From Vibrio penaeicida (GTDB lineage Bacteria; Pseudomonadota; Gammaproteobacteria; Enterobacterales; Vibrionaceae): 64,000 nt of DNA. The DNA lies in contig NZ_JAUYVM010000003.1 of the NCBI RefSeq assembly GCF_030689305.1, positions 310,001-374,000 on the forward strand, in the 5' to 3' direction. Position numbers and translations under genes: made by a program. Within the stretch, counting starts at the first letter, position 1; every line of letters starts with the position of its first letter. The notes beneath the pieces are model-generated. The model saw nothing but the letters and a program-made list of their open reading frames with translations. It did no database searches and was not told the origin of the DNA. Shown piece by piece: positions 8,533 through 17,444 of this stretch.

Positions 8533-9439
8533 CGTTTCCCCTTTTCTGAATGTCTAGTTGAAGGTGCTCTGCCAAAAAATCGACAAATGCCTTTACTCGA
8601 ATTGGCTGATAGTCATCAGCTTTATATATCGCATACATTGGCAATCCATTGGATTGATAATGACTCAATACTTCTTCCAACTGTTCGTTGACAAAGTACT
8701 CGCTTACCATCCAACGCGGTAGGGCAGTAATTCCCTGGTCAAGCAACGCCATTTTTAGCATCAATTCTGGGCTATCGCTGGTCACATACTCTTTGACTTT
8801 TATGGAAGTTTTATCCCCTGAGGACTCAAAAAATGTCCACGTATTGGACGGGGTCATAAGTGAGTAAGTAATACATTTGTGGTTAGCCAGATCTTTTGGA
8901 GATGTTATCGGCGGTGCAGCTTCCAGATAGTTTGTAGAGGCAAAATAAGTGATGGGGTTTTCGCCAAGTAAGCGAGCTTTATAGCTGGAGTCTTTAACGT
9001 GTGAAGCTCTAATAGCGATGTCTACATCTTGCTCTATCAAATCGATTTGATGGTCATTGACGGAGATGTTAACTGTAACTAAGGGATGCTTTTCTAAAAA
9101 TAAGGTTAAAGGCTCTGCCAATAATCTGGTTGCCATCGCACTGGGTACTGAAATTTTGAGGTGACCAGCTACAGTATTCAACTCCTGTTTAATTTGCGCC
9201 TCTATACAATTCATTTCATCAATAAGCTTTTCGCAATGTTTTAGGTATATTTTCCCTGACTCGGTGATGTGTATTTTACGGTTGTTACGGTGAAATAATG
9301 TAAAACCAATTCGACTCTCAAGCCAAGCAATCTTTTTGCTGATGGCACTCTGTGTCTGATTGAATTCATCAGCTGTCGCGGTAAAACTGCCTAGGTGTGC
9401 GGTTCTAATAAAGATTTTTATACATTCATACCTGTCCAT
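8525..9439 (-). CDS. LysR-family transcriptional regulator
   Basis: A 304-residue LTTR. Residues 1-60 carry the winged helix-turn-helix (GSFTATADEFNQTQSAISKKIAWLE). The rest is the periplasmic-binding-like co-inducer domain (from about residue 90). The sequence is closest in style to the CrgA/AaeR-like group. It diverges from a DoxX-like membrane protein gene with 98 bases between them, which is the usual arrangement of an LTTR and its target. The 3' end overlaps the convergent kinase gene by eight bases. Confidence 0.92.
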   Translation of the reverse strand: MDRYECIKIFIRTAHLGSFTATADEFNQTQSAISKKIAWLESRIGFTLFHRNNRKIHITESGKIYLKHCEKLIDEMNCIEAQIKQELNTVAGHLKISVPSAMATRLLAEPLTLFLEKHPLVTVNISVNDHQIDLIEQDVDIAIRASHVKDSSYKARLLGENPITYFASTNYLEAAPPITSPKDLANHKCITYSLMTPSNTWTFFESSGDKTSIKVKEYVTSDSPELMLKMALLDQGITALPRWMVSEYFVNEQLEEVLSHYQSNGLPMYAIYKADDYQPIRVKAFVDFLAEHLQLDIQKRGNAK

Positions 9440-9537
9440 TTATCATTCCTGTATGGAATATATGATAGTCAAAAAATAGCATTTAATAGTAAGTATGGGA
9501 ATGGTTTAATGATTCTATTAAGCGAGAGGTAAAGATA

Positions 9538-9885
9538 ATGACAGTGATAATCAGTGTAATTTTGGTAGTATTTTTTACGTTTGCGAGTTCAATTAAGATA
9601 TTGGGTTGGCAGAAAAAAATCTTTGAAACTCAGTTGGCATTTTTTGTTAAATATGGTCTTAATCGAGCTGTAATGTTTTTGACAGGGTTAGTGGAATTAG
9701 CTGGCTCAGGGTTACTTGCGGCTTCTTGGTTTTACGTTGAAAGTTGGATTTTACTTAGTGGTGCGGGGCTATTAGCTCTTACATCGGTCGGTGCAATCTT
9801 TTTTCACCTGAGGTTTGACCGTTGGCAGGATGGGGTGCCGGCAACGATAACGTTGATACTATCATCCATACTGTTCATCTTGTAA
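9538..9885 (+). CDS. DoxX-like membrane protein
   Basis: A 115-residue integral membrane protein with four predicted helices, matching the DoxX/DoxD-like family (FASSIKILGWQKK, then GLVELAGSGLL and FFHLRFDRWQDGVPATITL). Family members are linked loosely to redox or quinone-related stress responses, but few have a defined biochemical role. It is divergent from the LysR regulator and is followed directly by a terminator hairpin, so it is probably a single-gene transcript under LysR control. Confidence 0.8.
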   Translation: MTVIISVILVVFFTFASSIKILGWQKKIFETQLAFFVKYGLNRAVMFLTGLVELAGSGLLAASWFYVESWILLSGAGLLALTSVGAIFFHLRFDRWQDGVPATITLILSSILFIL

Positions 9886-9887
9886 TT

Positions 9888-9920
9888 AAAGAAACCGGGT
9901 TACGTTGCCCGGTTTCTTTA
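9888..9920. terminator. Intrinsic terminator after the DoxX-like gene
   Basis: The stem AAAGAAACCGGG/CCCGGTTTCTTT has an eight-base loop and is followed by TATTATG on the plus strand. On the minus strand it is followed by a T-poor tail, and the stem's own A/T base can serve both directions. It ends the DoxX-like gene and faces the DUF3316 gene. Confidence 0.8.
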
Positions 9921-9948
9921 TTATGTTTTAGGATTGAACGAGTGCTGA

Positions 9949-10287
9949 TTAGCTGTCTTTGGACTCGTATTGATAGTCGACGTCAACAATGGCGCGATAC
10001 TGAACTTCACCGCGTTTTTTAGAAAAAGCCTCGATGTGCAATTCCACATCTTTCACTTTTACGCTGTCGTAAATTACAGTGGTGGCTGAAATGGGTAATT
10101 TATTCGTCAGTTGGTTTGACGACATTTCGTTGATTTCATCCATGAGAGTATATCCAGCATTTAATGCCTGCTCCTGCGTGGCATAGCCTTCAGTTGTTAT
10201 CGAAGTCGCGCTACTGTTTAGTTGGTTACTAGCAAATACAGTAGAACTCAGTAGCATAGTTGCTGCTAACACAGTTACTTTCTTCAT
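9949..10287 (-). CDS. DUF3316 secreted protein
   Basis: A 112-residue protein with a clear signal peptide (MKKVTVLAATMLLSSTVFAS, cleavage near residue 19-20). The mature domain of about 90 residues is the small alpha/beta DUF3316 module common in Vibrio species. It has one alanine- and glutamate-rich helix followed by beta strands (ATTVIYDSVKVKDVELHIEA). No biochemical function is established. An AGGAGT ribosome site precedes the ATG. It stands alone between two convergent or co-oriented terminators. Confidence 0.78.
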   Translation of the reverse strand: MKKVTVLAATMLLSSTVFASNQLNSSATSITTEGYATQEQALNAGYTLMDEINEMSSNQLTNKLPISATTVIYDSVKVKDVELHIEAFSKKRGEVQYRAIVDVDYQYESKDS

Positions 10288-10602
10288 AACAATACTCCTA
10301 TAAGCTTATTTACAAACGAATCAGATTTACAAGTGAGCCAGCATTTAGGAACGTACTGTTGCTCAGAAGTAGACCAATTCTTGCGATTGGACCAGCCTGA
10401 AAATTGCCTTAACCTCGCTTATCGTTAAGTAAGTCATGGGCTTCGCTATTCCCAAGCTGGTAGTACCTATATTACGGATTGTTATGTAAGGAGTCCGTCA
10501 AGCCGTGCAAAACTCCCTAGGGTATTGGTAAAGATCTGCTCTTGAAAAACAAGGGAACGTCAATTCCCTGTCTTTTGTCTATTTTGTTAAGGTAGATAAC
10601 CC
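10288..10602. other. Intergenic region between DUF3316 gene and kef operon
   Basis: About 315 bases without a gene. The right part holds the kef operon terminator (listed separately) and the 8-base palindrome CCCTAGGG. The left part is the promoter and leader region of the DUF3316 gene. I see no small ORF with a convincing ribosome site. Confidence 0.6.
10544..10569 (-). terminator. Intrinsic terminator of the kef operon
   Basis: On the minus strand the hairpin AGGGAA-TTGACG-TTCCCT is followed by TGTTTTTC. It lies about 35 bases after the stop codon of the antiporter gene. Confidence 0.7.
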
Positions 10603-12522
10603 CTAATCTTCAAAATCTTTCAAATAGTCCTTGGGTGGAGGCGTCCAACTCCGCTCGGTTTGATCGTGCGTACCGCGTCTGTTGCTATGTAGCGAAGCTT
10701 TCAATGTTTCTTCCAATTGCATAAATAACTTGCGGTAATTGTTGTCGAAACGCTGCTCGCCATCGGATTCATCTAACCAAGCTCTGTAAAGCTGTTCAGA
10801 GCCTTCTTGTTCCACATCGATATACGCCGCTTTCTGCTGTTCCACTTGGAAAGGGTGCATTCCAATAGAACGCAGTGCTTCTGCACCGACTTCCAGTGCA
10901 GCATGAAAGGTTTCTTTTTCAATAAAATCCGCGCCCGCTTGGCGAAGATGGTATTCATGAACTCGATCATAAGCTCGAGCAAGTATTTTTACCTGTGGGT
11001 AGGTGTGTTTCACGTATTGCACGAGTTCTACAGCACTTTCCCGTGCATCCATGGCAACCACTAACAAACTTGCTTCTTCTATACCTGCGGTATGCAGAAG
11101 GTCAGGGCGAGTGGCGTCACCAAAATAGGCTTTGGTATTGATTTTACGCAGGTTATCGACTTGCGACGCTTCGCAGTCCAGCACGACGGTTTGAACATGG
11201 TTACTCACAAGGAGGCGATTCACGATCTGACCGAATCGACCGACACCAGCAATGATGACTTTCCCCGTTTCTTCGATGGTGTCTTCTTCACGTTGGTTTT
11301 CTGTGTCCAAGTACTTCGGCACGATGACTTTATCAAACAGAATAAACAGCCCCGGTGTTAGGAACATAGACAAAGCCACAACCATTGAAAGCGTTTGAGC
11401 AAGCTCGGTTGGGATCACGTGGCTTTGAACTGTGAAGCTCAACAAGACAAACCCAAATTCCCCAGCCTGTGCGAGGCTAAGTGAAAAAAGCCATCTATCG
11501 CTGGCGCGAATGCCAAACACGAAGCTTAAAATGAGTAGAACGAACGCTTTGAGCAACATGATGCCAATCGTCATCCCTATGATGTCAAAGAATTGGTTAC
11601 TCAAAATATCGAAGTTAATACCCGCTCCGACGGTGATAAAGAAGAGCCCTAGTAAAAGCCCCTTAAACGGGTCGATATTCGATTCCAGTTCATGGCGGAA
11701 TTCACTATTGGCTAAAACCACACCTGCAAGGAAAGTTCCAAGTGCTGGCGACAGCCCGACCAAGCTCATAAGCGCTGCAATCCCCACAACCAGCATCAGT
11801 GCTGTCGCGGTGAATATTTCACGTAGACCAGAACTGGCAACAAAACGGAAAAGAGGACGGCTGGCATAATGCCCTCCTACCACCAGTGCAACAATGGTCA
11901 CAATAATGACAGAGCCATAAGCCCAACCGGGCAGCCCCGCCACCAAACTCATTTCTTCATGGTGATCGGCGGCAGCTTGTGCGGCGCTTTGGGCTTTTTC
12001 TACCAATTCCGGCAGTGCAAGAAGGGGAATAAACGCCAACATTGGAATAACGGCAATGTCTTGGAACAGCAATACAGAGAAGGCATTACGCCCCCCTTCT
12101 GTTTTCGATAGCCCTTTCTCATTAAAAGTTTGAAGAACAATAGCAGTAGAAGAAAGTGCGAAAACAAGGCCAATACTCAGTGAGATGGTCCAGGGTTGCT
12201 GCAACCACAATGAAATACCCATAACGGCCGCTGCCGTTAAACCAACTTGCAATCCACCGAGCCCAATTAATCGGTTTTTCATCGACCACAGCATTTTGGG
12301 TTCCAGCTCTAAACCGACGAGAAACAACATCATGACGACGCCGAATTCTGCAAAGTGCTGAATGGTGGTGGTTTCTTCACCCACTAGTCCGATAATAGGA
12401 CCAATAATGACACCGGCAATCAAGTAGCCCAATACGCTGCCTAGTCCTAGACGTTTGGCTATCGGAACCATAATGACGGCGGCGACAAGGTAGATAAAAG
12501 CTTGTAAGAAATAGCTGGTCAT
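10603..12522 (-). CDS. kefB: Kef-type glutathione-gated K+/H+ antiporter (CPA2 family)
   Basis: A 639-residue inner-membrane antiporter. Residues about 1-390 form the Na+/H+ exchanger-type domain with 12-13 helices. They include the exchanger region GVVMMLFLVGLELEPKM, typical of KefB/KefC. Residues about 410-530 are a TrkA-N/RCK domain with the nucleotide motif VIIAGVGRFGQIVNRLL, and a variable acidic tail follows. In Enterobacteria these systems release K+ and acidify the cytoplasm during electrophile stress when glutathione adducts bind the RCK domain. The gene shares one base (TAATG) with the stop of the upstream ancillary gene, so the two are translationally coupled. KefB versus KefC cannot be settled by eye. 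Confidence 0.88.
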   Translation of the reverse strand: MTSYFLQAFIYLVAAVIMVPIAKRLGLGSVLGYLIAGVIIGPIIGLVGEETTTIQHFAEFGVVMMLFLVGLELEPKMLWSMKNRLIGLGGLQVGLTAAAVMGISLWLQQPWTISLSIGLVFALSSTAIVLQTFNEKGLSKTEGGRNAFSVLLFQDIAVIPMLAFIPLLALPELVEKAQSAAQAAADHHEEMSLVAGLPGWAYGSVIIVTIVALVVGGHYASRPLFRFVASSGLREIFTATALMLVVGIAALMSLVGLSPALGTFLAGVVLANSEFRHELESNIDPFKGLLLGLFFITVGAGINFDILSNQFFDIIGMTIGIMLLKAFVLLILSFVFGIRASDRWLFSLSLAQAGEFGFVLLSFTVQSHVIPTELAQTLSMVVALSMFLTPGLFILFDKVIVPKYLDTENQREEDTIEETGKVIIAGVGRFGQIVNRLLVSNHVQTVVLDCEASQVDNLRKINTKAYFGDATRPDLLHTAGIEEASLLVVAMDARESAVELVQYVKHTYPQVKILARAYDRVHEYHLRQAGADFIEKETFHAALEVGAEALRSIGMHPFQVEQQKAAYIDVEQEGSEQLYRAWLDESDGEQRFDNNYRKLFMQLEETLKASLHSNRRGTHDQTERSWTPPPKDYLKDFED

Positions 12523-13139
12523 TACGCATCCCCTTTAAGCAATGGTGAAAGGTCTTGAGTGATTTTCTTCATAGAGGCGGCGGCTTCTAGATCCAGCTTG
12601 TCTTCCACCAATGCGGTGAGAAGCGTTTGGTATTTTTCGGCGTGACTGTTGATACGGTTTTCTTCAGATGCCGTACGAGAGCCAAATAAGACAAATGGGG
12701 CAAGGTATAGCATCCCTGTTAAAGAAGACATTTGTTGTAGGGGCTGCAATAGCTCACCAACGGTGAAGTGGTTAAAGCCATCGGTGCAGTAGGCTTCTTC
12801 TTTTCCTCCCGCTGAAGTGGCGCACATAAAGTACTTGCCGTGCAGCTCGGTTCCTGTCGAGCCATACGCAAATCCGTATTCGAGCACCAAATCTTGCCAC
12901 TCTTTAAGAATGGCTGGTGTGGAGTACCAGTACATTGGAAATTGGAATATCACAACGTCATGGTCGCGCAGTCTTTGTTGTTCTTTATCGATATCGATGT
13001 TGAAACGAGGGTATTCGCGATATAGGTCGATAGTAGTGACACCTTCCACGCTTTGCGCTGCATGAAACAATGGCAGGTTTACCTCTGATTGTTTGTGCGA
13101 CGGGTGAGCAAACAGAACCAGTACTTTCTTTTGGGGCAT
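12522..13139 (-). CDS. kefG: KefG/KefF-like NAD(P)H oxidoreductase, antiporter ancillary subunit
   Basis: A 205-residue flavodoxin-fold quinone oxidoreductase-type protein. It starts with the flavin-phosphate loop VLFAHPSHKQSEVN and carries the DVVIFQFPMYWYSTPAILKEW segment of the NQO/KefF/KefG group. KefG/KefF bind the cytoplasmic side of their Kef antiporter and are needed for full activity. The one-base overlap with the downstream kef gene supports that partnership. It is slightly longer than E. coli KefG. A GAGA-type ribosome site precedes the ATG. Confidence 0.85.
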   Translation of the reverse strand: MPQKKVLVLFAHPSHKQSEVNLPLFHAAQSVEGVTTIDLYREYPRFNIDIDKEQQRLRDHDVVIFQFPMYWYSTPAILKEWQDLVLEYGFAYGSTGTELHGKYFMCATSAGGKEEAYCTDGFNHFTVGELLQPLQQMSSLTGMLYLAPFVLFGSRTASEENRINSHAEKYQTLLTALVEDKLDLEAAASMKKITQDLSPLLKGDA

Positions 13140-13594
13140 TAGAGTTTCTCTTTCGTGTTTTTTATACGAATACCATACAGTTTGTATCAGGTGTGTAACA
13201 ACATCATTAATTTGAATGATATATTCGAAAAACGAGTGGAAAATTTAGCGCTCGCTCACGGTTCTCACTCATTAATAATCAAAACCCATAAGGTGGTGTC
13301 TAGATGGTAACCAATAGTTATATAACACTACTTATCAATGGGTTGGCTATTTATATGAGTTCTGATGTACTGCAATCTAAATAATTTGTGTTTGGTAATA
13401 AATAATGCAGTAAATATGATTATTTTAAAGGCGTTGAACTTAATTAACGTTTGTACGTCTTATCTAGAACGTTCAAATTTTCTTCAATGTTGTTTTTACG
13501 GTTTTCTATATATTTATCATGAGTGTCAAGTTAGTGGTGGATTATAAGGATAGAAATAAATTGAGTTGGAACTTTATTAGAAAGGATTATATCT
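13140..13594. other. AT-rich intergenic region before the serine hydrolase gene
   Basis: About 455 bases, clearly more AT-rich than the flanking genes, especially from 13360 onward. I see no convincing gene. A 60-codon open frame at 13365-13547 lacks a ribosome site and looks accidental. The region holds the promoters of the divergent kef operon and the serine hydrolase gene. Its composition continues into that gene, suggesting a shared foreign origin. Confidence 0.5.
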
Positions 13595-14668
13595 ATGACT
13601 GTCCTAAAGCTTTTTGGGCTTATAATTTTAATTACTATAAGTGGCTGTGGTTCAAATAATGAAAGTTCTTTTGTCGATGTAAAGAGTACTCTTTCTGAAA
13701 CATTAGATAATTACCTAAACATCACTATCCCAGATTCGGGACCAGGTATAGCAATTTCTGTTATTAAAAATGGAGAAATTCAATATATTGGAGTGAAAGG
13801 ATTAGCCAATAAACCAGAAAACACTCCAATAGATGCCGACTCGGGATTTCGTATCGCTTCTATAAGCAAATCATTTACGGCATTAGCCATCATGAAGCTT
13901 TACGAGCAAGAACGAATTCAACTGAACGACTCGATTTTAAAGTATCTCCCCGAACTACCTTCTTCATGGCAACATATCACTATTCATCATCTACTATCAC
14001 ATCAGTCAGGTATTCCTGATTATAATAATCACACTAGTGTGGCAACTTGGCTTGACGGTCAGACTAATAGCGATGTGTTGCAGTTTTACCTTTCTCATCC
14101 AGAATTATCTTTCGAAGCGGGGTCGAGGGGTGAATATAGTAACGTTGGGTATTTTCTACTTGCAGAGATCTTTATTAAGGTGACAGGTACACGTTATGAG
14201 GATTATATCCAGAAAGTTTTCTTTGAACCATTAGATATGAAGAATAGCTATGTCTCTGATGAAACCACATTGCCAAGAGCCAATGATGCACTCAACTTCG
14301 CACAATATACGACGTTTTATGGCAAAAAGAACTTTACCAATGGTGCTAATGGTATTGTGAGTTCAATTAATGATTTAAATATTTTCGTCTCGGCTTTACT
14401 TGAGGAGAAAGTAGTCCAAAGTGAAACTCTCGAATTAATGTTAAAGCACCATACTCCTAATTTAATTGGTGGAAATGATTATGGATATGGTTGGATCCTT
14501 GCCCCTCAAGGAAGTGATGCTTTTTCACATGCTGGTGGTCATGATGGATTTAGAACTTGGTTACTTATAAATAGAGATAAAAACATTCAAGTAATAATTC
14601 TTGGTAACGGTGGAGAACTAACTGGGGATCACGGAAAGCTATCCAAGCTTATGAGCTCATTTTTATAG
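13595..14668 (+). CDS. Lipoprotein serine hydrolase (class C beta-lactamase / DD-peptidase fold)
   Basis: A 357-residue protein of the beta-lactamase/transpeptidase-like (PF00144) family. A lipobox (ITISGC) places the lipidated Cys at residue 18, so it is probably anchored in a membrane facing the periplasm. Active-site motifs are SISK (Ser89 and Lys92), YSN (Tyr181 and Asn183) and HAGG near residue 315, the His-x-Gly replacing the KTG of true lactamases. Members act as esterases, D-aminopeptidases or peptidoglycan-modifying enzymes, and few are real beta-lactamases. The gene and its upstream region are AT-rich with codon use unlike the neighbours (many ATA, TTA and AAT), which suggests acquisition by transfer. 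Confidence 0.85.
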   Translation: MTVLKLFGLIILITISGCGSNNESSFVDVKSTLSETLDNYLNITIPDSGPGIAISVIKNGEIQYIGVKGLANKPENTPIDADSGFRIASISKSFTALAIMKLYEQERIQLNDSILKYLPELPSSWQHITIHHLLSHQSGIPDYNNHTSVATWLDGQTNSDVLQFYLSHPELSFEAGSRGEYSNVGYFLLAEIFIKVTGTRYEDYIQKVFFEPLDMKNSYVSDETTLPRANDALNFAQYTTFYGKKNFTNGANGIVSSINDLNIFVSALLEEKVVQSETLELMLKHHTPNLIGGNDYGYGWILAPQGSDAFSHAGGHDGFRTWLLINRDKNIQVIILGNGGELTGDHGKLSKLMSSFL

Positions 14669-14939
14669 AATGCTGTTCAATCTAGGTCAGTCAACTTAAT
14701 AACGCACTCAAACTATTGGCGAAAATCAGTTTCTCCTAACGTCTCGCTATCGAACTAAACTTTTTTCATCACTTCCATCTTCGCTCATCAAAAAACAAGA
14801 GCATTAGGGAAGCCTCTAGGTGCCTTAAAATGGCGATTTTGAGGGGTTTTAAGTTTATGATTTTTAAAGGTTTAAATTGTTTGTTTTTCAAAGAGTTAAT
14901 CGGTAACGTAGCGGCGTCCAATTAAATGCGAGAGAGAAC

Positions 14940-15593
14940 ATGGAATTTAAGCAAAAACACTTTGTATCTGAAAGCTTCGTGCGCACCGATATGTCTGAAT
15001 GGCGTTTTACCCAATGCACGTTTGACCAATGTGATTTCTCGCGAGCAGATTTAAGTGACGCGGTGTTTATCGATTGTCAGTTTTTTAAGGCGAGTGAGAT
15101 AGAAGGTTGCCAGTTTCAATACACAAATTTGAAAGACGCAAGCTTTAAGAACTGCCAATTGGCCATGGCACAGTTTGTGGGGGCGAATTGTTTAGGTGCA
15201 GAATTTAGAGAGTGCGACCTAAAAGGGGCGAATTTTGTTAAAGCCAACTTTGCCAACCGTGTCAGCCACCAAGTCTACTTCTGCAGTGTCTTTATTACGG
15301 GGTGCAATTTGTCGTATGCCAATTTTGAAAATGCCTGCATCGAAAAATGCGATCTGTTTGAGAATCGTTGGACAGGCGCGCTTTTGCAAGGAGCATCACT
15401 GCGTGGCTCGGATTTATCCCGCGGAGAATTTTCGGAAGATGCTTGGTCTCAATTCCGTTTTGAGAATTGCGATTTAACCCATACAGAGCTTTACGGGCTC
15501 GATCCAAGAAGGATCTCTCTACAAGGTGTGAAGATTTGCGATTGGCAGCAAGAACAGCTTTTAGAGCCACTTGGTGTGATTGTTCTGCCTTAA
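14940..15593 (+). CDS. qnr: Qnr-type pentapeptide-repeat protein (DNA gyrase protection)
   Basis: A 217-residue right-handed beta-helix built from pentapeptide repeats (FDQCDFSRADLSDAVF, CDLKGANFVKANF). Its length is within one residue of plasmid Qnr proteins, and it keeps the Qnr-like N-terminus and the single-glycine interruption between two repeat blocks. Qnr proteins mimic B-form DNA, bind gyrase or topoisomerase IV and relieve quinolone inhibition. Chromosomal versions are common in Vibrio and related water bacteria. Upstream, CGAGAGAGAACATGG gives a GAGA-type ribosome site. I see no LexA box like that of qnrB genes. Activity is inferred from family only. Confidence 0.85.
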   Translation: MEFKQKHFVSESFVRTDMSEWRFTQCTFDQCDFSRADLSDAVFIDCQFFKASEIEGCQFQYTNLKDASFKNCQLAMAQFVGANCLGAEFRECDLKGANFVKANFANRVSHQVYFCSVFITGCNLSYANFENACIEKCDLFENRWTGALLQGASLRGSDLSRGEFSEDAWSQFRFENCDLTHTELYGLDPRRISLQGVKICDWQQEQLLEPLGVIVLP

Positions 15594-15615
15594 AAAAAGC
15601 CCGATCTAATCGGGC
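15592..15615 (-). terminator. Intrinsic terminator of the kdu operon
   Basis: On the minus strand the stem GCCCGAT-TAG-ATCGGGC is followed by seven T residues. It lies about 145 bases after the kduD stop and abuts the stop codon of the convergent qnr gene. It probably serves mainly the minus-strand transcript. Confidence 0.82.
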
Positions 15616-15760
15616 AAAATTGGGGATGCGTAACCGCTAAATTTACAAATACTACAAGTCAGATAATTTAGATAACGTAATTTCTCTTACCTCCTTGTTT
15701 CCAAATAAAATGAACATATGAACAACCTCAGCTTTGCTATACAACGTTGAGGCTAAATAG

Positions 15761-16516
15761 CTATCGCGCCTGCCAACCGCCATCAACGGTAAGCACAGTA
15801 CCGTTTACATAGTTGGATGCGCGAGAAGCCAGAAACACGACCGCTCCTTCCATGTCTTCCGATTCGCCCCATCGCCCCGCAGGGATTCGGTTTAAAATCT
15901 CTCCGTTTCTCACTTTGTCTTTTCTTAGTGCTTCGGTGTTGTCTGTTGCCATATAGCCGGGTGCGATTGCATTTACGTTGATATCGTAGGGTGCCCATTC
16001 ACAGGCTCCGATACGGGTTAAGCCTAATACACCAGTTTTACTGGCAGTATAAGAAGGTACGCGTATTCCACCTTGGAAAGAAAGCATGGAAGCGATATTG
16101 ATGATTTTTCCGGGGCGATTTAGCGCGACCCACTGTTTAACCATGGCTTGACTGAGGAAAAATAGAGATTTGAGATTGATGTCCATTACGCTATCCCATT
16201 CCTCTTCAGAAAACTGAATGCTGTCGTTTCTTCTGATAATGCCAGCGTTATTCACTAAGATGTCTGGAATAATATCAATCGTTGCAAGAGTGTCTACGAT
16301 TGCGTCAACTGAATTTTTTTCTCCTAAATCTGCCTCAATACCAACAAAATTTTTGCCAAGCTTTTCTATTTTCACTTGTGTATGCATTGTTGAAGATCGA
16401 GCCACACCAACAATGTTGGCTCCCGCTTTCGCTAAAGCGATACTCATTGCTTGTCCCAAGCCTTTCGAGGCACCCGTAACCAGCGCGGTTTTTCCTTCTA
16501 AATTGAATAGTTCCAT
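15761..16516 (-). CDS. kduD: 2-dehydro-3-deoxy-D-gluconate 5-dehydrogenase (KduD)
   Basis: A 251-residue classical short-chain dehydrogenase. It has the nucleotide motif VTGASKGLGQAMS, the NNAGI strand, and catalytic Ser-Tyr-Lys in the IASMLSFQGG and VPSYTASKTGV segments. KduD reduces 2,5-diketo-3-deoxygluconate to 2-keto-3-deoxygluconate with NADH, the second cytoplasmic step after unsaturated uronate release. It starts nine bases after kduI, which makes the next-earlier intermediate, so the pathway order is matched in one operon. KDG kinase and aldolase are not in the window. Confidence 0.93.
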   Translation of the reverse strand: MELFNLEGKTALVTGASKGLGQAMSIALAKAGANIVGVARSSTMHTQVKIEKLGKNFVGIEADLGEKNSVDAIVDTLATIDIIPDILVNNAGIIRRNDSIQFSEEEWDSVMDINLKSLFFLSQAMVKQWVALNRPGKIINIASMLSFQGGIRVPSYTASKTGVLGLTRIGACEWAPYDINVNAIAPGYMATDNTEALRKDKVRNGEILNRIPAGRWGESEDMEGAVVFLASRASNYVNGTVLTVDGGWQAR

Positions 16517-16525
16517 GATGGCTCC

Positions 16526-17356
16526 TTAACGCATGTCCTGTGGATCGACAAAGTCCATGTCGTTGAATTCTTGATTTTCTCCCGCCATGGCCCAAATAAA
16601 GCTGTATGGGTTGGTTCCGACGCCACTGTGAATAGACCAACTTGGGGAGATTACGACTTGTTCGTTTGAAATGACGATATGACGCGTTTCGTCTGGTTTG
16701 CCCATAAAGTGGAAAACCTGAGACTCTTCGGACTCAGAGAAATAAAAATACGCCTCCATACGACGAGCGTGGGTATGACAAGGCATCGTATTCCAATTTG
16801 AGGTATTAACGAGTTCTGTCAGCCCCATCACGAGTTGAGAGCTGCTGCATATTTCAGGATGAATGTATTGATTAATGATTCTTTCGTTAGAGTTTTTTGG
16901 ATCGCCTAAATGAATTTGAATGGCTTCCGAGCGCCTTACTAGAGTCGTTGGATTAACATGATGACTCGGTGAACTACATAGATAAAAGCGGGCTGGATGG
17001 CTTTCATCAACGCTTTCGAATGAAACAGGATGCGCTCCCTGACCAATGTAAAGGGCGTCTTTATGATCTAAAGAAAATATCTCATCGCCAACTCGGATTC
17101 GCCCTTCGCCACCTAAGTTTATAGTTGCAGCTTCGCGACGGCTAAAGAAGGTCAACCCTCCTAATTCTTTACCTTCTGTAAGTTTTAGTGAGATGCTTGC
17201 AGGGGATATACCTGCGATAATGAGCCGATCATCGTGACAGTAATATTGCTGTACTTTTCCGTGTTCAAATATCGATTCTATTAAGTAGCGATCGCGCAAC
17301 GTTTGTGTATCGTAATTGCCGTAATCTTCGGCATGAGTCGAATAATAGCTTTTCAT
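16526..17356 (-). CDS. kduI: 5-dehydro-4-deoxy-D-glucuronate isomerase (KduI)
   Basis: A 276-residue cupin-fold isomerase of normal KduI length. The zinc-binding histidines lie in the PCHTHARRMEAYFYF stretch with a further Glu and His downstream. It ends in the family's WAMAGENQEFNDMDFVDPQDMR-type tail. It isomerises 4-deoxy-L-threo-5-hexosulose uronate to 2,5-diketo-3-deoxygluconate. It is preceded by the TRAP transporter genes in the same orientation, with an 11-base-pair hairpin in the 88-base gap, and followed by kduD. Confidence 0.94.
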   Translation of the reverse strand: MKSYYSTHAEDYGNYDTQTLRDRYLIESIFEHGKVQQYYCHDDRLIIAGISPASISLKLTEGKELGGLTFFSRREAATINLGGEGRIRVGDEIFSLDHKDALYIGQGAHPVSFESVDESHPARFYLCSSPSHHVNPTTLVRRSEAIQIHLGDPKNSNERIINQYIHPEICSSSQLVMGLTELVNTSNWNTMPCHTHARRMEAYFYFSESEESQVFHFMGKPDETRHIVISNEQVVISPSWSIHSGVGTNPYSFIWAMAGENQEFNDMDFVDPQDMR

Positions 17357-17382
17357 ATTTCTTAATCCGTTAAGTTTGAAAC

Positions 17383-17420
17383 GAGTGAACCCAACCCATC
17401 AATAGTTAATGGGTTCACTC
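17383..17420 (-). other. Hairpin between TRAP permease gene and kduI
   Basis: A perfect 11-base-pair inverted repeat (GAGTGAACCCA/TGGGTTCACTC) with a 16-base loop. It has no T run after it on the minus strand, so it is probably not a full terminator. It may set different mRNA levels for the transporter and kdu parts of the operon. Confidence 0.6.
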
Positions 17421-17444
17421 TGTATTTTTGCTAAATCTGATTTC

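Noticed and set aside
13365..13547. 60-codon open frame in the AT-rich gap before the serine hydrolase
   Set aside because: Starts without a ribosome site, and long frames are expected by chance here.
13595..14668. True AmpC beta-lactamase
   Set aside because: The third motif is HAGG rather than KTG, and the lipoprotein signal and sequence style fit other PF00144 serine hydrolases.
14669..14939. Possible integron attC site or LexA box next to qnr
   Set aside because: I looked for VCR-type inverted ends and for a CTGT-N8-ACAG LexA box. Neither is visible.
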